A DNA stretch of 64,000 nucleotides, taken from IMG/VR virus record IMGVR_UViG_3300035670_000044, positions 1-64,000 of that record. One strand, written 5' to 3'. This document shows positions 14,381 to 22,016 of this stretch, piece by piece. The stretch's first letter is position 1; each line of letters starts with the position of its first letter. A program made the translations under genes and the position numbers. The notes under the pieces are model-generated. The model saw only the letters and a program-made list of their open reading frames with translations. It made no database searches and had not been told where the DNA came from. This stretch comes from a virus.

Positions 14381-14454
14381 GTCCGCTTAGCTCAGTTGAA
14401 TAGAGCAGCGAACTTCTAATTCGTAGGTCGGGGGTTTGAGTCCCTCAGCGGACG
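14381..14454 (+). tRNA. tRNA-Arg (TCT)
   Basis: Acceptor GTCCGCT/AGCGGAC, D-arm TAGCTCAGTTGAATAGAGCA, anticodon loop CTTCTAA, T-arm GGGGGTTTGAGTCCCTC. Reads AGA codons. Confidence 0.9.
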
Positions 14455-14457
14455 CCA

Positions 14458-14528
14458 GCGGGTATGGTGTAGTGGTAACATCCGAGTTTTCCAAACTCTA
14501 GTCATCGGTTCAAATCCGTTTACCCGCT
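14458..14528 (+). tRNA. tRNA-Gly (TCC)
   Basis: Acceptor GCGGGTA/TACCCGC, D-arm with GTGGTAAC, anticodon loop TTTCCAA, T-loop GTTCAAATC. Only 3 nt after tRNA-Arg. Reads GGA/GGG. Confidence 0.88.
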
Positions 14529-14540
14529 CTGACAAAACTA

Positions 14541-14549
14541 TGCTATAGT
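14541..14549 (+). promoter_or_regulatory. Extended -10 promoter before structured RNA
   Basis: TGCTATAGT about 10 nt upstream of the pseudoknot-rich region; it is preceded by tRNA-Gly. Confidence 0.45.
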
Positions 14550-14559
14550 AGTTAGTGAC

Positions 14560-14990
14560 AGAGGGCAGGCCTCTGGACGTGCCTCATGAGTACGTATCAC
14601 GCCTGCTCCTTCGTCTATCCCAGGGTGCCATTTGCTGGTTTCCGTAGCCCTGGGTGGTATAAGGGGAAACCAGCCCAGCGGGTACAGGACCCGCATATTA
14701 CCCCACGCTGCTCTGTCGGCGTGGAGCAGCCAGATGTCTGGTTTGCGTAACGAGGTTGAGTAGCAAGTAAGGAACGGTGCTTAGAAAGGAAGCTATTTGA
14801 TACTCCCGTTCACCTCCACCCTCCGCTCTGTACCGAATGGGGACGCCCGACCGGATGCATCGGATCTAAGTCCTGCTTCGGCAGGCCAGAGGGATGGCCT
14901 CCTCTGCCAATACGGTCGGCCAACCGCCAAGGACTCTCGAGCCTCTGATGGGAAGGTACCCCTCTGGATCGCAGGTTAGATCCACCTTTC
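14560..14990 (+). ncRNA. Candidate large pseudoknotted RNA
   Basis: No coding frame explains this stretch, yet it is dense with exact complementarity. CCCAGGG 14619-14625 pairs CCCTGGG 14648-14654 while GCTGGTTTCC 14634-14643 pairs GGAAACCAGC 14665-14674: an interleaved H-type pseudoknot. GCGGGT/ACCCGC forms a hairpin at 14678-14694. CACG 14704 pairs CGTG 14720 while CTGCTC 14708 pairs GAGCAG 14724: a second pseudoknot. Upstream CAGAGG/CCTCTG encloses GCAGGC, complementary to GCCTGC further on. GGATCTAA near 14872 pairs TTAGATCC near 14976, closing the 3' domain. Own promoter, next to tRNAs. Comparable in setting to phage-borne ornate RNAs such as GOLLD and ROOL, but I see no specific match. 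Confidence 0.5.
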
Positions 14991-15004
14991 TCTTACCATG
15001 TTCC

Positions 15005-15124
15005 ATGAAACAGCCCAGCCCCGCATCCATCGAACTCTGGAATTCCCGTCTCTCCCTCCTTGGCCTCGTAGCCGCTATCGGAGCCTACTCTCTTACCGGA
15101 CAGGTTATCCCGGGAGTTTGGTAG
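15005..15124 (+). CDS. hli: High-light-inducible-type protein (HLIP)
   Basis: 39 residues. ELWNSRLSLLGLVAAIGAYS followed by LTGQVIPG is the single chlorophyll-binding helix of Hli/LHC-like proteins, with the ExxNxR signature. In infected cyanobacteria such proteins bind pigment and protect photosystem II. It is near the minimum size for the family. A longer in-frame start at 14894 would run through the structured RNA and is not used. Confidence 0.7.
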   Translation: MKQPSPASIELWNSRLSLLGLVAAIGAYSLTGQVIPGVW

Positions 15125-15131
15125 ACGTGGA

Positions 15132-15158
15132 GTGGGGGGACTAAAAATCTCCCCCCAC
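15132..15158 (+). terminator. Hairpin terminator after hli
   Basis: GTGGGGGGA (15132-15140) and TCCCCCCAC (15150-15158) around a loop with AAAAA; follows the hli stop by 7 nt. Confidence 0.55.
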
Positions 15159-15182
15159 CTATACAATTTTCCCAAGACATTT

Positions 15183-15212
15183 GTTGAAAGCTAATTGACA
15201 GTAGTAGCTTTC
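15183..15212 (+). promoter_or_regulatory. GTTGAAAGC element inside a dyad
   Basis: GTTGAAAGC at 15183-15191 is followed by a spacer with TAG at 15202-15204. GAAAGCTA (15186-15193) is also the left arm of a perfect inverted repeat with TAGCTTTC (15205-15212), so the promoter may be bound symmetrically or form an RNA hairpin. Precedes the coiled-coil membrane protein. Confidence 0.5.
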
Positions 15213-15222
15213 TTGATTTGTC

Positions 15223-15681
15223 GTGTCTATTTTTAGCTCCCCGGGCGTCCCCTTCCGTACAAGAGTTTCTTTGCTGGAGGAGCGTCTCTCTTCCTATGAC
15301 GAGATTAGTAAGCAAATGCTCAGCAAGCTTGAGGAAGCTGTAAAAGAGATTTCTGAGTCTAATAGGAATATTTCGCAGATCCTGATTCGTCACGAGGAGC
15401 GTATTGACAGGGCTTCCGAAAATAACGCTGCTATAGTTCAGCTCATGAGTAAAACTGAGGCGGAATTAAAGGAGAAAATTGAGAAGTCTATAGGTGATAT
15501 AGAGGTCCGGGTGGGAACTAATTCGAAGAGTATAGAGGAGTTAAAAAAAGGTAAATGGATTTGGGTTGGAGTAGTGGCTGCTTCTTCATTTTTTCTAGGA
15601 CAATCAAAATTGCTAGAAAGAATCCATATCCCCCCTGTCCAGAACAATAACGTGGAATACACTGTCCCCAACAAAAATTAA
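15223..15681 (+). CDS. Coiled-coil protein with C-terminal membrane anchor
   Basis: 152 residues, GTG start 10 nt after the promoter dyad. Residues about 15-108 are a long heptad-rich coiled coil; WIWVGVVAASSFFLG at about 112-126 is one membrane segment, followed by a short polar tail. The layout resembles XhlA-like or spanin/holin-accessory proteins. A lysis role is plausible; not proven. Confidence 0.6.
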   Translation: MSIFSSPGVPFRTRVSLLEERLSSYDEISKQMLSKLEEAVKEISESNRNISQILIRHEERIDRASENNAAIVQLMSKTEAELKEKIEKSIGDIEVRVGTNSKSIEELKKGKWIWVGVVAASSFFLGQSKLLERIHIPPVQNNNVEYTVPNKN

Positions 15682-15686
15682 TCCAG

Positions 15687-15806
15687 ATGTCGGTGTTAAT
15701 CTCAAGACATCTTTGCCGGGACCTCCTGGGTGACGTGAATATGCTGTACAGTACGGGGGTGGAATCCATGCATTCGTCCACCCGGGCGAGCAAATCCCTA
15801 ACATGA
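15687..15806 (+). CDS. Hypothetical 39-residue protein
   Basis: ATG at 15687; MSVLISRHLCRDLLGDVNML then a Ser/Thr-rich end. Its TGA overlaps the next ATG (ATGA), which argues for real coupled genes. No family. Confidence 0.4.
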   Translation: MSVLISRHLCRDLLGDVNMLYSTGVESMHSSTRASKSLT

Positions 15807-15940
15807 CCCTTTATCTTCCCTCACTCCTGGGGCGCATTGTTGCTATGATGGTTAAAACCACGCACAGCCCGTCTGCGGCGTTTCAAAAGTACTTGAACGA
15901 AAACCCATGGAGCTTGGCAGCGAGAGTGTACGACACGTAA
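15803..15940 (+). CDS. Hypothetical 45-residue protein
   Basis: MTLYLPSLLGRIVAMMVKT, then FQKYLNENPWSLAARVYDT. Well-formed amphipathic ends and ATGA coupling on its 5' side; overlaps the phosphoesterase start by 34 nt. No family recognised. Confidence 0.5.
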   Translation: MTLYLPSLLGRIVAMMVKTTHSPSAAFQKYLNENPWSLAARVYDT

Positions 15941-16587
15941 CCGAACGCCCCTACGCGTTCGTGGGTGACCTCCACGGGCGCGTTAACCTGCTCCGAACAA
16001 TACTGGAGCGCGATCCGGGTAAACGCTACCATTACGTGTTCTTGGGGGACACTATCCACCACAAGCCGTTTTTTAAACACAACAAACGCTGTTCTCCTGT
16101 AAAAATTCTGCGCATTATCGATGCGTTGATGTCAGAAAAACGCTGCAGTTTGGTGTTGGGCAATAATGAGAACTATGTTCTTAATGCCCTGGTGATGCCT
16201 GGCCAGAACATTAAGAAAAAAGAACTTAGGTACACACTGGAGTGTTTGAGGGAACTACCTCTCGACGAGCGTTTGCGTTACATATCAATCCTTTCGAACG
16301 CTCCTACACATCTCGAGCTAATGGGTAAATACCGTCTTGCCCATGCCTATTATCCCCACACCGATCAAAACGTACCGAGAGATACAGTACTGTTCGGTCC
16401 AGGTTATGTGTGGTTCCGTGACCTGGATCTGGAGACACGTCACATGATTGACCCCCAGTACATGTATTTTTTCGGGCATTACGGCCTGCCGTATCGTCGT
16501 AACAATGTGAATATCCTGGACGCTACAAATCTTGAGGCGACTGGGGTATATTACACAGATCGAGACGAGTCTGTGGTATACTACTGA
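15907..16587 (+). CDS. Calcineurin-like metallophosphoesterase
   Basis: 226 residues. The bimetal motif set is present in order: GDLHGR (about residue 20), GDTIHH (about 47), GNNEN (about 81, in place of GNHE), and a late GHYG. PPP-type phage phosphatases hydrolyse phosphoproteins or dinucleotide polyphosphates. His-to-Asn in the third motif is compatible with metal binding, as in many PPPs. Precedes the DNA polymerase in the same direction. Confidence 0.8.
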   Translation: MELGSESVRHVTERPYAFVGDLHGRVNLLRTILERDPGKRYHYVFLGDTIHHKPFFKHNKRCSPVKILRIIDALMSEKRCSLVLGNNENYVLNALVMPGQNIKKKELRYTLECLRELPLDERLRYISILSNAPTHLELMGKYRLAHAYYPHTDQNVPRDTVLFGPGYVWFRDLDLETRHMIDPQYMYFFGHYGLPYRRNNVNILDATNLEATGVYYTDRDESVVYY

Positions 16588-16612
16588 TTAAGTCCGTGCC
16601 GTCCCCAGCGAG

Positions 16613-19390
16613 ATGTCCCACCTAAACCCGATCGGGTACTCCATTCTTCCTCCGAATATGGCCAAAGCTTGTTTCGGGGAGGAGGCTGTGGCGGAGTATG
16701 AGCTAGGGTATTACACAAAAGTACTGCGAGATTCAAGCCTATCGTTCGTAAACGATATCAAAGAGGAGATGGAGAAATTTGGGGTTGAGTTCCCCATCAA
16801 AAATCCGGAGTCTTTTACCAATCTACCGGAGTTTTACATTCCCCCCCTCCGTGGAAAAAACATTGCTGAGCACTTTGACAACATCGGGAAAGAGATACTT
16901 TTAGGGAAGGTTCAGTTACTTAAGTCATTTGCTAACTGCGAAATACCCGAACCCCCGGGGGCGTCAGATCTCGTTTATTCCCCGGGCTGGACACGTTACC
17001 GTTGGGATCCAAACTCCCCCTGGGTGTGGACCGCAGAGGGTGTTGGTGGATCCGGATTGCGCGACGTGCCGATCGCCGTTTTTGACTGCGAAACCTTTGT
17101 CAAAGGTTCTGATTTCGGGCATCCTATACTTGCGACAGCCGTATCCCCCGACTCGTACTGGGTCTGGATGCACGAAAGTTTTGTGGACGAGACAATACCT
17201 TACAAGCCGGAATTGGTACCTTTGGGGACAGTCAATTCCCTCCTGATCGCCCACAACGTCGGATTTGACCGTCAACGTACCCAGGAAGCATACTATCTGG
17301 AGCACGACCCGTTCCACCCCACCAAACCCTTCGGAAACTTGTGGTTTGACACCATGTCCGCCCACATCAACGTTTCTGGGTTGGCGTCCGAACAGAGGTT
17401 CATGTTCACCCAAAATGACCCATCGTTTGCTGGGGTAACCCGTCCCGTTTGGGCCGAAAAAGGTTCCATGAACAACCTGGTGGACGCGTATAACTTCCAC
17501 TGCCAGCCCACTATCCCCCTGGAGAAAGAGTCCAAGAATACTCGAAACCTCTTTGTTACAGCGGAGTCGATGGGGGATTTTGTTCCGAATCGGGATGAGC
17601 TGGTAACCTACGCCCTTCGGGACGTCAAAACTACATACGACCTGTATTCCGTATTGGTTCTGAAGTATCTTCAGTCCAATCCCTCTCTCACCACTCTGTA
17701 CGGACATTTTGCCCAGACAGGATCGGTGTTGCCGGTAACGTCGGGTTGGACTGACTGGGTGGATAACTGCGAGAAGGTGTGGGAAGAGTCTATATCTAGA
17801 CAAGATGAGCTGTTGGGGGAAATGGCTGAACAGTTGCTGAAGGATTGGCGTGAAGACGAAGTAGACGTCGAATCGGATCCCTGGTTGTCTCAACTGGATT
17901 GGGAAGCCAACTACGCACTGAAGAAAGATGGTAAACCTAAATCGGTGTGGTACGGAATACCCATGTGGTACAGAAAAAACGCTAAGAACAGCAAAGAGCT
18001 AGGTCGTATTGTCCTCGAGCCTATTACCACAAAGAGCAGGGTCAGCCACATCCTATTGAGGTTGAAGTGGAAAGGACAACCGTTGGTGTACAACAGCTCG
18101 TTGGGTTGGACTTACTGGGATGACGAGAAGTCTCAGTACGAAAGAATCCCACACCCCGACGGGGACGGAGTCAATGTGGGAGGGGTTTTGAGCAAAGATT
18201 ACCTGGATGATTTTGAGTCAGGCACCTTGTCCAGCGATTTGCCTCAGGCTCAAGAACTAATTAAACTCTCGATCAAGGTTTCTTATTGGACTTCAGTCCG
18301 TAGTCGTGTCAAGGAACAATTGCCTGTAATGGCAAATGACTCCCCAGATATGACCATCATTATCCCCCAAACTGTACCCCACAACACCGCCACTAATAGG
18401 GCCGGAGAACGCCTCTGGTTAACTGTCCCGGACCCCAAGCCCGACAAAATTGGGACGGAGGTAAAGACTAGAGTGCAAGTAGAGTCACCCTGGACTTTTG
18501 TTTCCTCCGACTATGACGGTCAAGAATCCGTGGTGGCTTCAATCTTTGCGGATTCTTATTACAAGATAGCTGGCAGCACCCAATTTGGCCATAGTGTCTT
18601 GGCAGGATCAAAAGAAGACGGAACAGATATGCACAGTATGACTGCTAAAACCATCAGTATTTCAAGAACTATTGCTAAAAACTGCAACTACGGGATGCAA
18701 TATGGATCTGGAGCTAAAACTCTGGCGGCCACTATCCGAAAGGGTAATAAGTCAATTTCTCAAGAGCAGGCTTTGTCAATGGCCAGAATCCTGTTATCTA
18801 GGAAAAAGGGAAAAAAAGCTTCAGCCATGTCCCCCAATTATATCGGCGGTAGTGATTCATACTCTTATAACGAGATGGCCAGAATTGCCAATACCCCCGT
18901 CCCTGTTAATCCACTATCCGGAACCAGAATGTCCACAGCCTTCAGGCCACAAGTTGTCGGCAAAGACTTCTTCACTATGAGAAATAACTGGGTCATTCAA
19001 TCCACCGGAAGTGCTATGCTCCACGCATTTCTTACGGCCATGGAGCATCTGACTCGTCGTTTTGGAGTACCAGCTAGATTCTGCATGTCCGTACACGACA
19101 GCGTGTTGTTTATGTGCCGAGAGGAGGATGCCGACCTGGTCAGTGCTTTGTACCAGATCGCTCACTTGTGGTCGTGGGCCTGGCTTCGCTACAACTACGG
19201 TATCTGCGAGATGCCACATGCCAATGCGTGGTTCAGCAGCATCGAGGTGGATAAGATTTTCCGCAAGTCGGCCACAGCCAGCACCGTCACTGTGTCACAG
19301 CCCATCAGCGAGCCGGATGGTCGCGCCCATACGATTACAACCCTGGTTCCCGTGCTAAACTCTCTTCGTACCCTAGAACAAGTCACATGA
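16613..19390 (+). CDS. Family A DNA polymerase resembling mitochondrial Pol gamma
   Basis: 925 residues with proofreading and polymerase domains. Exonuclease motifs: FDCETF (about 158), IAHNVGFD (about 213), and YALRDVKTTYD (about 334). Polymerase motifs: SSDYDGQES (motif A), IAKNCNYGMQYGSGAKTL (motif B), SVHDSVLF (motif C, catalytic HD). The stretch GSTQFGHSVLAGSKEDGTD then HSMTAKTISISR follows mitochondrial Pol gamma (GCTAFGWMTLQGTK...GTDLHSKTA) more closely than bacterial Pol I. Pol-gamma-like polymerases have been described in a few cyanophages. It replicates the phage genome; the helicase and primase lie outside the window. Confidence 0.93.
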   Translation: MSHLNPIGYSILPPNMAKACFGEEAVAEYELGYYTKVLRDSSLSFVNDIKEEMEKFGVEFPIKNPESFTNLPEFYIPPLRGKNIAEHFDNIGKEILLGKVQLLKSFANCEIPEPPGASDLVYSPGWTRYRWDPNSPWVWTAEGVGGSGLRDVPIAVFDCETFVKGSDFGHPILATAVSPDSYWVWMHESFVDETIPYKPELVPLGTVNSLLIAHNVGFDRQRTQEAYYLEHDPFHPTKPFGNLWFDTMSAHINVSGLASEQRFMFTQNDPSFAGVTRPVWAEKGSMNNLVDAYNFHCQPTIPLEKESKNTRNLFVTAESMGDFVPNRDELVTYALRDVKTTYDLYSVLVLKYLQSNPSLTTLYGHFAQTGSVLPVTSGWTDWVDNCEKVWEESISRQDELLGEMAEQLLKDWREDEVDVESDPWLSQLDWEANYALKKDGKPKSVWYGIPMWYRKNAKNSKELGRIVLEPITTKSRVSHILLRLKWKGQPLVYNSSLGWTYWDDEKSQYERIPHPDGDGVNVGGVLSKDYLDDFESGTLSSDLPQAQELIKLSIKVSYWTSVRSRVKEQLPVMANDSPDMTIIIPQTVPHNTATNRAGERLWLTVPDPKPDKIGTEVKTRVQVESPWTFVSSDYDGQESVVASIFADSYYKIAGSTQFGHSVLAGSKEDGTDMHSMTAKTISISRTIAKNCNYGMQYGSGAKTLAATIRKGNKSISQEQALSMARILLSRKKGKKASAMSPNYIGGSDSYSYNEMARIANTPVPVNPLSGTRMSTAFRPQVVGKDFFTMRNNWVIQSTGSAMLHAFLTAMEHLTRRFGVPARFCMSVHDSVLFMCREEDADLVSALYQIAHLWSWAWLRYNYGICEMPHANAWFSSIEVDKIFRKSATASTVTVSQPISEPDGRAHTITTLVPVLNSLRTLEQVT
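19352..19361 (+). promoter_or_regulatory. Host-type extended -10 promoter
   Basis: GTGCTAAACT in the last codons of the polymerase gene, 26 nt before the next start. Confidence 0.5.
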
Positions 19391-19686
19391 CGGAACTTCT
19401 CGACGACGCTATCGCCCAAGAATGCCTAACAGAGCGCGAATTCATTGGTGAGTTTGTCTCAGTTTGTGATGAATCCGACACGGATTACGTCTCAGGCCTC
19501 TTGGTCATGAACAGCCTCGACCCTAATAGTGAACTCTACAATCCCCTTTACTTTCTGCATGCCATTTTAACCGAAAAAGGTGAGCTCAGCAGTCGCGAGG
19601 CCATCACCCTCATCGATAATGCGTTTTACTCCCTTATCAGTGGGATGTCGGACGTGGTTGAGGGAGAGACCGACCCCGTGGTATAG
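19387..19686 (+). CDS. Hypothetical acidic protein
   Basis: 99 residues, start overlapping the polymerase stop by 4 nt (ATGA). Strongly acidic and helical throughout, with no Arg/Lys-rich patch. An acidic protein coupled to the polymerase could be an accessory factor or DNA mimic; no homology recognised. Confidence 0.65.
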   Translation: MTELLDDAIAQECLTEREFIGEFVSVCDESDTDYVSGLLVMNSLDPNSELYNPLYFLHAILTEKGELSSREAITLIDNAFYSLISGMSDVVEGETDPVV

Positions 19687-19757
19687 TTTTACCGGAAGCG
19701 GAATCCTGTCAAGGGGCGAGCGAGGATTCATGTCCTTACCCGTCCCTTTTTACTGAC

Positions 19758-19787
19758 TTGACTGGAACCAGAGTCCAGTGCTAATCT
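19758..19787 (+). promoter_or_regulatory. Complete sigma-70-type promoter for the RlpA-like gene
   Basis: TTGACT at 19758-19763, 18-nt spacer, and extended -10 GTGCTAATCT ending at 19787. The best -35/-10 pair in the window. The leader of about 150 nt before the gene includes CCGTACGG and CCGTAC, which may fold. Confidence 0.6.
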
Positions 19788-19942
19788 CTCCCGTACGGGA
19801 TCGGTTTACCAGTCCCTAACCGTACAGTTTCTCGGTTTTTCCTTGTCGCTGTATGTCGCGATTCTATCCGAGCGGGGGCAAATGGGGGCGTTAGCTCCTA
19901 CCTCGCCACCGAGATGAAATCGTTGCCCTTTGCAAAAGCCCT

Positions 19943-20308
19943 ATGCTCATCAAATCTCTCGCATTAGCTGCACTGACCATGGCTACCGTCTCGGTAGCAG
20001 ACCCAGTCGAAGCCTCCACCCGTTGTGGTGGTACCAGTCACTACGGAGTCGGAGACGGCTATGCCTGGCGTACAACCGCCAGCGGTCGTCCTATGGACCC
20101 GTATGCCAATATCACCGCACACCGTTCTCTCCCCTTCGGTACCCGTCTCAGGGTCACGAACCAGTCCAATGGCAAGTCGGTGGTGGTGACTGTGCTCGAC
20201 CGTGGGCCATTTGTTGCTGGTCGCGTTCTGGACCTCTCCTACGGAGCATTTTCCAGGATCGCATCGCCATCATCAGGTGTGGCCAGCGTGTGCTATTCGA
20301 GAATCTAA
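19943..20308 (+). CDS. RlpA-like double-psi beta-barrel protein with signal peptide
   Basis: 121 residues. Signal peptide of about 24 residues (MLIKSLALAALTMATVSVA) followed by a compact double-psi barrel: YAWRTTASGRPMDPYANITA, LPFGTRLRVTNQ, VTVLDRGPF, GRVLDLSYGAF. RlpA-type barrels bind or cleave naked glycan strands of peptidoglycan; the Asp in DRGPF is the family catalytic position. Exported to the periplasm, so a role in cell-wall weakening at lysis is likely. Has its own promoter and a terminator behind it. Confidence 0.8.
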   Translation: MLIKSLALAALTMATVSVADPVEASTRCGGTSHYGVGDGYAWRTTASGRPMDPYANITAHRSLPFGTRLRVTNQSNGKSVVVTVLDRGPFVAGRVLDLSYGAFSRIASPSSGVASVCYSRI

Positions 20309-20335
20309 GACAGATACTCTTGCATTTTTTGGATT

Positions 20336-20369
20336 CCTCCTCTATAATCCGTAGAGGAGGTTTTCTTTT
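20336..20369 (+). terminator. Intrinsic terminator that also holds a Shine-Dalgarno
   Basis: CCTCCTCTA (20336-20344) pairs TAGAGGAGG (20352-20360), followed by TTTTCTTTT. It terminates rlpA-like transcription. The 3' arm GGAGG is also the ribosome-binding site of the next gene (ATG 20370), so read-through transcripts would have that site hidden. Confidence 0.75.
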
Positions 20370-21578
20370 ATGGCCAGGCGTGTTACAGAGCAAGAGTACG
20401 ATATGAGAATTGCTGTACACAATAAAGTAGCACGTGTTGAAAAATTTATAGACACACAAACTAGAATTTTGCATAGGTGCTTGATCCATAATTACGAATG
20501 TATGGCATACCCTAGCAACATGATTAAAGGGCATGGTTTATACTGTTGCGGTAAAACAAAAAATAAAAGTTTGCAAAATAAAAATACTTACTCTGAAAAA
20601 GTTTTAAAGCTAGGTAAAATGGAGGTAGTAGACGAGTACGTAGGCCTAAATAAGGAAATAAGACACAGGTGCTTAAAACACGGACACGTTGAATTGGCTA
20701 AACCCTTGAGCGTTTTAAACGGTGCTTACTTGTCATGCTGTGGAACTTCTACATCAAATGCTTTATTAAGGGATACTTACAAAGAAAGAGTAAAATCCAT
20801 AGGAAGAGTAGAATGCTTAGAGGACTATGTTGACTCTGAAATCCCATTGTTGCACAGGTGTCCAACTCATAACTACACTGGCTACTGTTTACCAAAGAGT
20901 ATTTTGTCCGGGTATGGGCTATCCTGTTGTGGGTCAAGGGGTAGAAATTGGACCTGCAGGGATTCTTACGTACAAAGGGTAAACGAGATAGGCAAAGTTG
21001 AAGTCCTTGGCAGTTACGTAAATAGCACTACCCCTATTTTACACAGATGCTTGGAGCATAACCATGTAGCATTGGCACAACCTTCTAGTATTTTATCCGG
21101 GAAAAGTCTAGAGTGTTGCAAGTATAGGCTTGAGTCTATTTTAAATCTGTTAAATAAAGATGACAGGAGGGACACATGCGTTTACCTCTACAAACTATCT
21201 AATTTTAGCGGGTTTGTAAAATTAGGTATTAGTAACAATGTTAAATTTAGGGCCAAAGATCCGCACTACGGGGATTTTATTTGCTCTTGGCATTCTAATT
21301 CCAGACTAGAGTGCTACTGTGTAGAACAAGCATCCTTAAAGGATGTAGCTTTAACTAAAAATTGCCCAGAAAAATTGCAAAAGAACAAATGGATAGGGTG
21401 TTCTGAGGTTCTAAACTGCCCAGAAGACTTAGCGGTACAAGTTGTTCAGTATTATTGGGATTATATGCAAAAAGTTGGACCATACCAGTTCATACTAGAA
21501 TACCTCTCTCCTGGCAAAAAAGAGAGGCAAATATGTCTAATTAGGACAATGGAGCTGTTAAATTTTGTCAATAGTTGA
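20370..21578 (+). CDS. GIY-YIG-like homing nuclease with four zinc modules
   Basis: 402 residues. Four near-identical modules of about 60 residues (roughly 1-250), each HRCxxH...P...(G)...CC, look like Cys/His zinc-binding DNA-recognition units. The C-terminal domain has VYLYKLSNFSGFVKLGISNN, typical of the T5orf172/MUG113 branch of GIY-YIG nucleases. AT-rich codon use differs from flanking genes, pointing to transfer. Inserted between rlpA-like and dps-like genes; translation is probably repressed by the upstream hairpin. A free-standing homing endonuclease is the best reading. Confidence 0.7.
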   Translation: MARRVTEQEYDMRIAVHNKVARVEKFIDTQTRILHRCLIHNYECMAYPSNMIKGHGLYCCGKTKNKSLQNKNTYSEKVLKLGKMEVVDEYVGLNKEIRHRCLKHGHVELAKPLSVLNGAYLSCCGTSTSNALLRDTYKERVKSIGRVECLEDYVDSEIPLLHRCPTHNYTGYCLPKSILSGYGLSCCGSRGRNWTCRDSYVQRVNEIGKVEVLGSYVNSTTPILHRCLEHNHVALAQPSSILSGKSLECCKYRLESILNLLNKDDRRDTCVYLYKLSNFSGFVKLGISNNVKFRAKDPHYGDFICSWHSNSRLECYCVEQASLKDVALTKNCPEKLQKNKWIGCSEVLNCPEDLAVQVVQYYWDYMQKVGPYQFILEYLSPGKKERQICLIRTMELLNFVNS

Positions 21579-21971
21579 TCCTAACAGGTAAAGCAAAGTT
21601 CTTGACTCGGTCATCATACCCTCCACGATATTTAGGATCCCGTACTCATCCCCCTTATCAGCCTCTTTGTGGGCCTCATCTAGCGCATCGCAGTACTCTT
21701 CCACAACACCGTAGAGTTCTTTTACCAGTTCTGTTGCCGTGCTCCACTCGAGCTCGGGAACGTCATGGAAGATTTTAGCCGGGATCTCAATACCGTTACC
21801 ACGAGTCTGCTCAGCTACAGGGTCCAGGTTGGCACTGGCCATGCCGTAAATCCGGGCGAATAGTTCGTGGTACTGAGGGAACTCAGGGCCGGTCACATTC
21901 CAATGCGCGAGTTGAGCGGCTCCGCTGAGGTTGTTGATGGCGGTAAGGAGGTTTAGTAGTGCGGTTTCCAT
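21558..21971 (-). CDS. Dps-like ferritin-family protein
   Basis: 137 residues from ATG 21971. LAHWNVTGPEFPQYHELF, then LDPVAEQTRGNG matches the Dps ferroxidase motif (H...D..AE). A four-helix bundle of this type stores iron and protects DNA from oxidation; phage copies may buffer oxidative stress in a photosynthetic host. The upstream frame passes through a C13 tract and is not used. 3' end overlaps the homing nuclease by 21 nt in convergence. Confidence 0.75.
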   Translation of the reverse strand: METALLNLLTAINNLSGAAQLAHWNVTGPEFPQYHELFARIYGMASANLDPVAEQTRGNGIEIPAKIFHDVPELEWSTATELVKELYGVVEEYCDALDEAHKEADKGDEYGILNIVEGMMTESRTLLYLLGSTIDKI

Positions 21972-21979
21972 GGGGGTTA

Positions 21980-21992
21980 GGGGGGGGGGGGG
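21980..21992 (+). repeat. G13 homopolymer tract
   Basis: Thirteen G in a row on the + strand just upstream of the dps-like start, within a G-rich stretch that could form a quadruplex. Length is likely to vary between genomes. Confidence 0.6.
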
Positions 21993-22016
21993 TGAGGGGT
22001 TGGTTAACAAGCGCGG

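Noticed and set aside
14540-15000. tmRNA
   Set aside because: Pseudoknots are present, but there is no tRNA-like end, no CCA and no tag-like reading frame ending in an AA-stop.
16964-17893. 309-residue minus-strand frame
   Set aside because: Antisense shadow of the DNA polymerase exonuclease domain; no start context.
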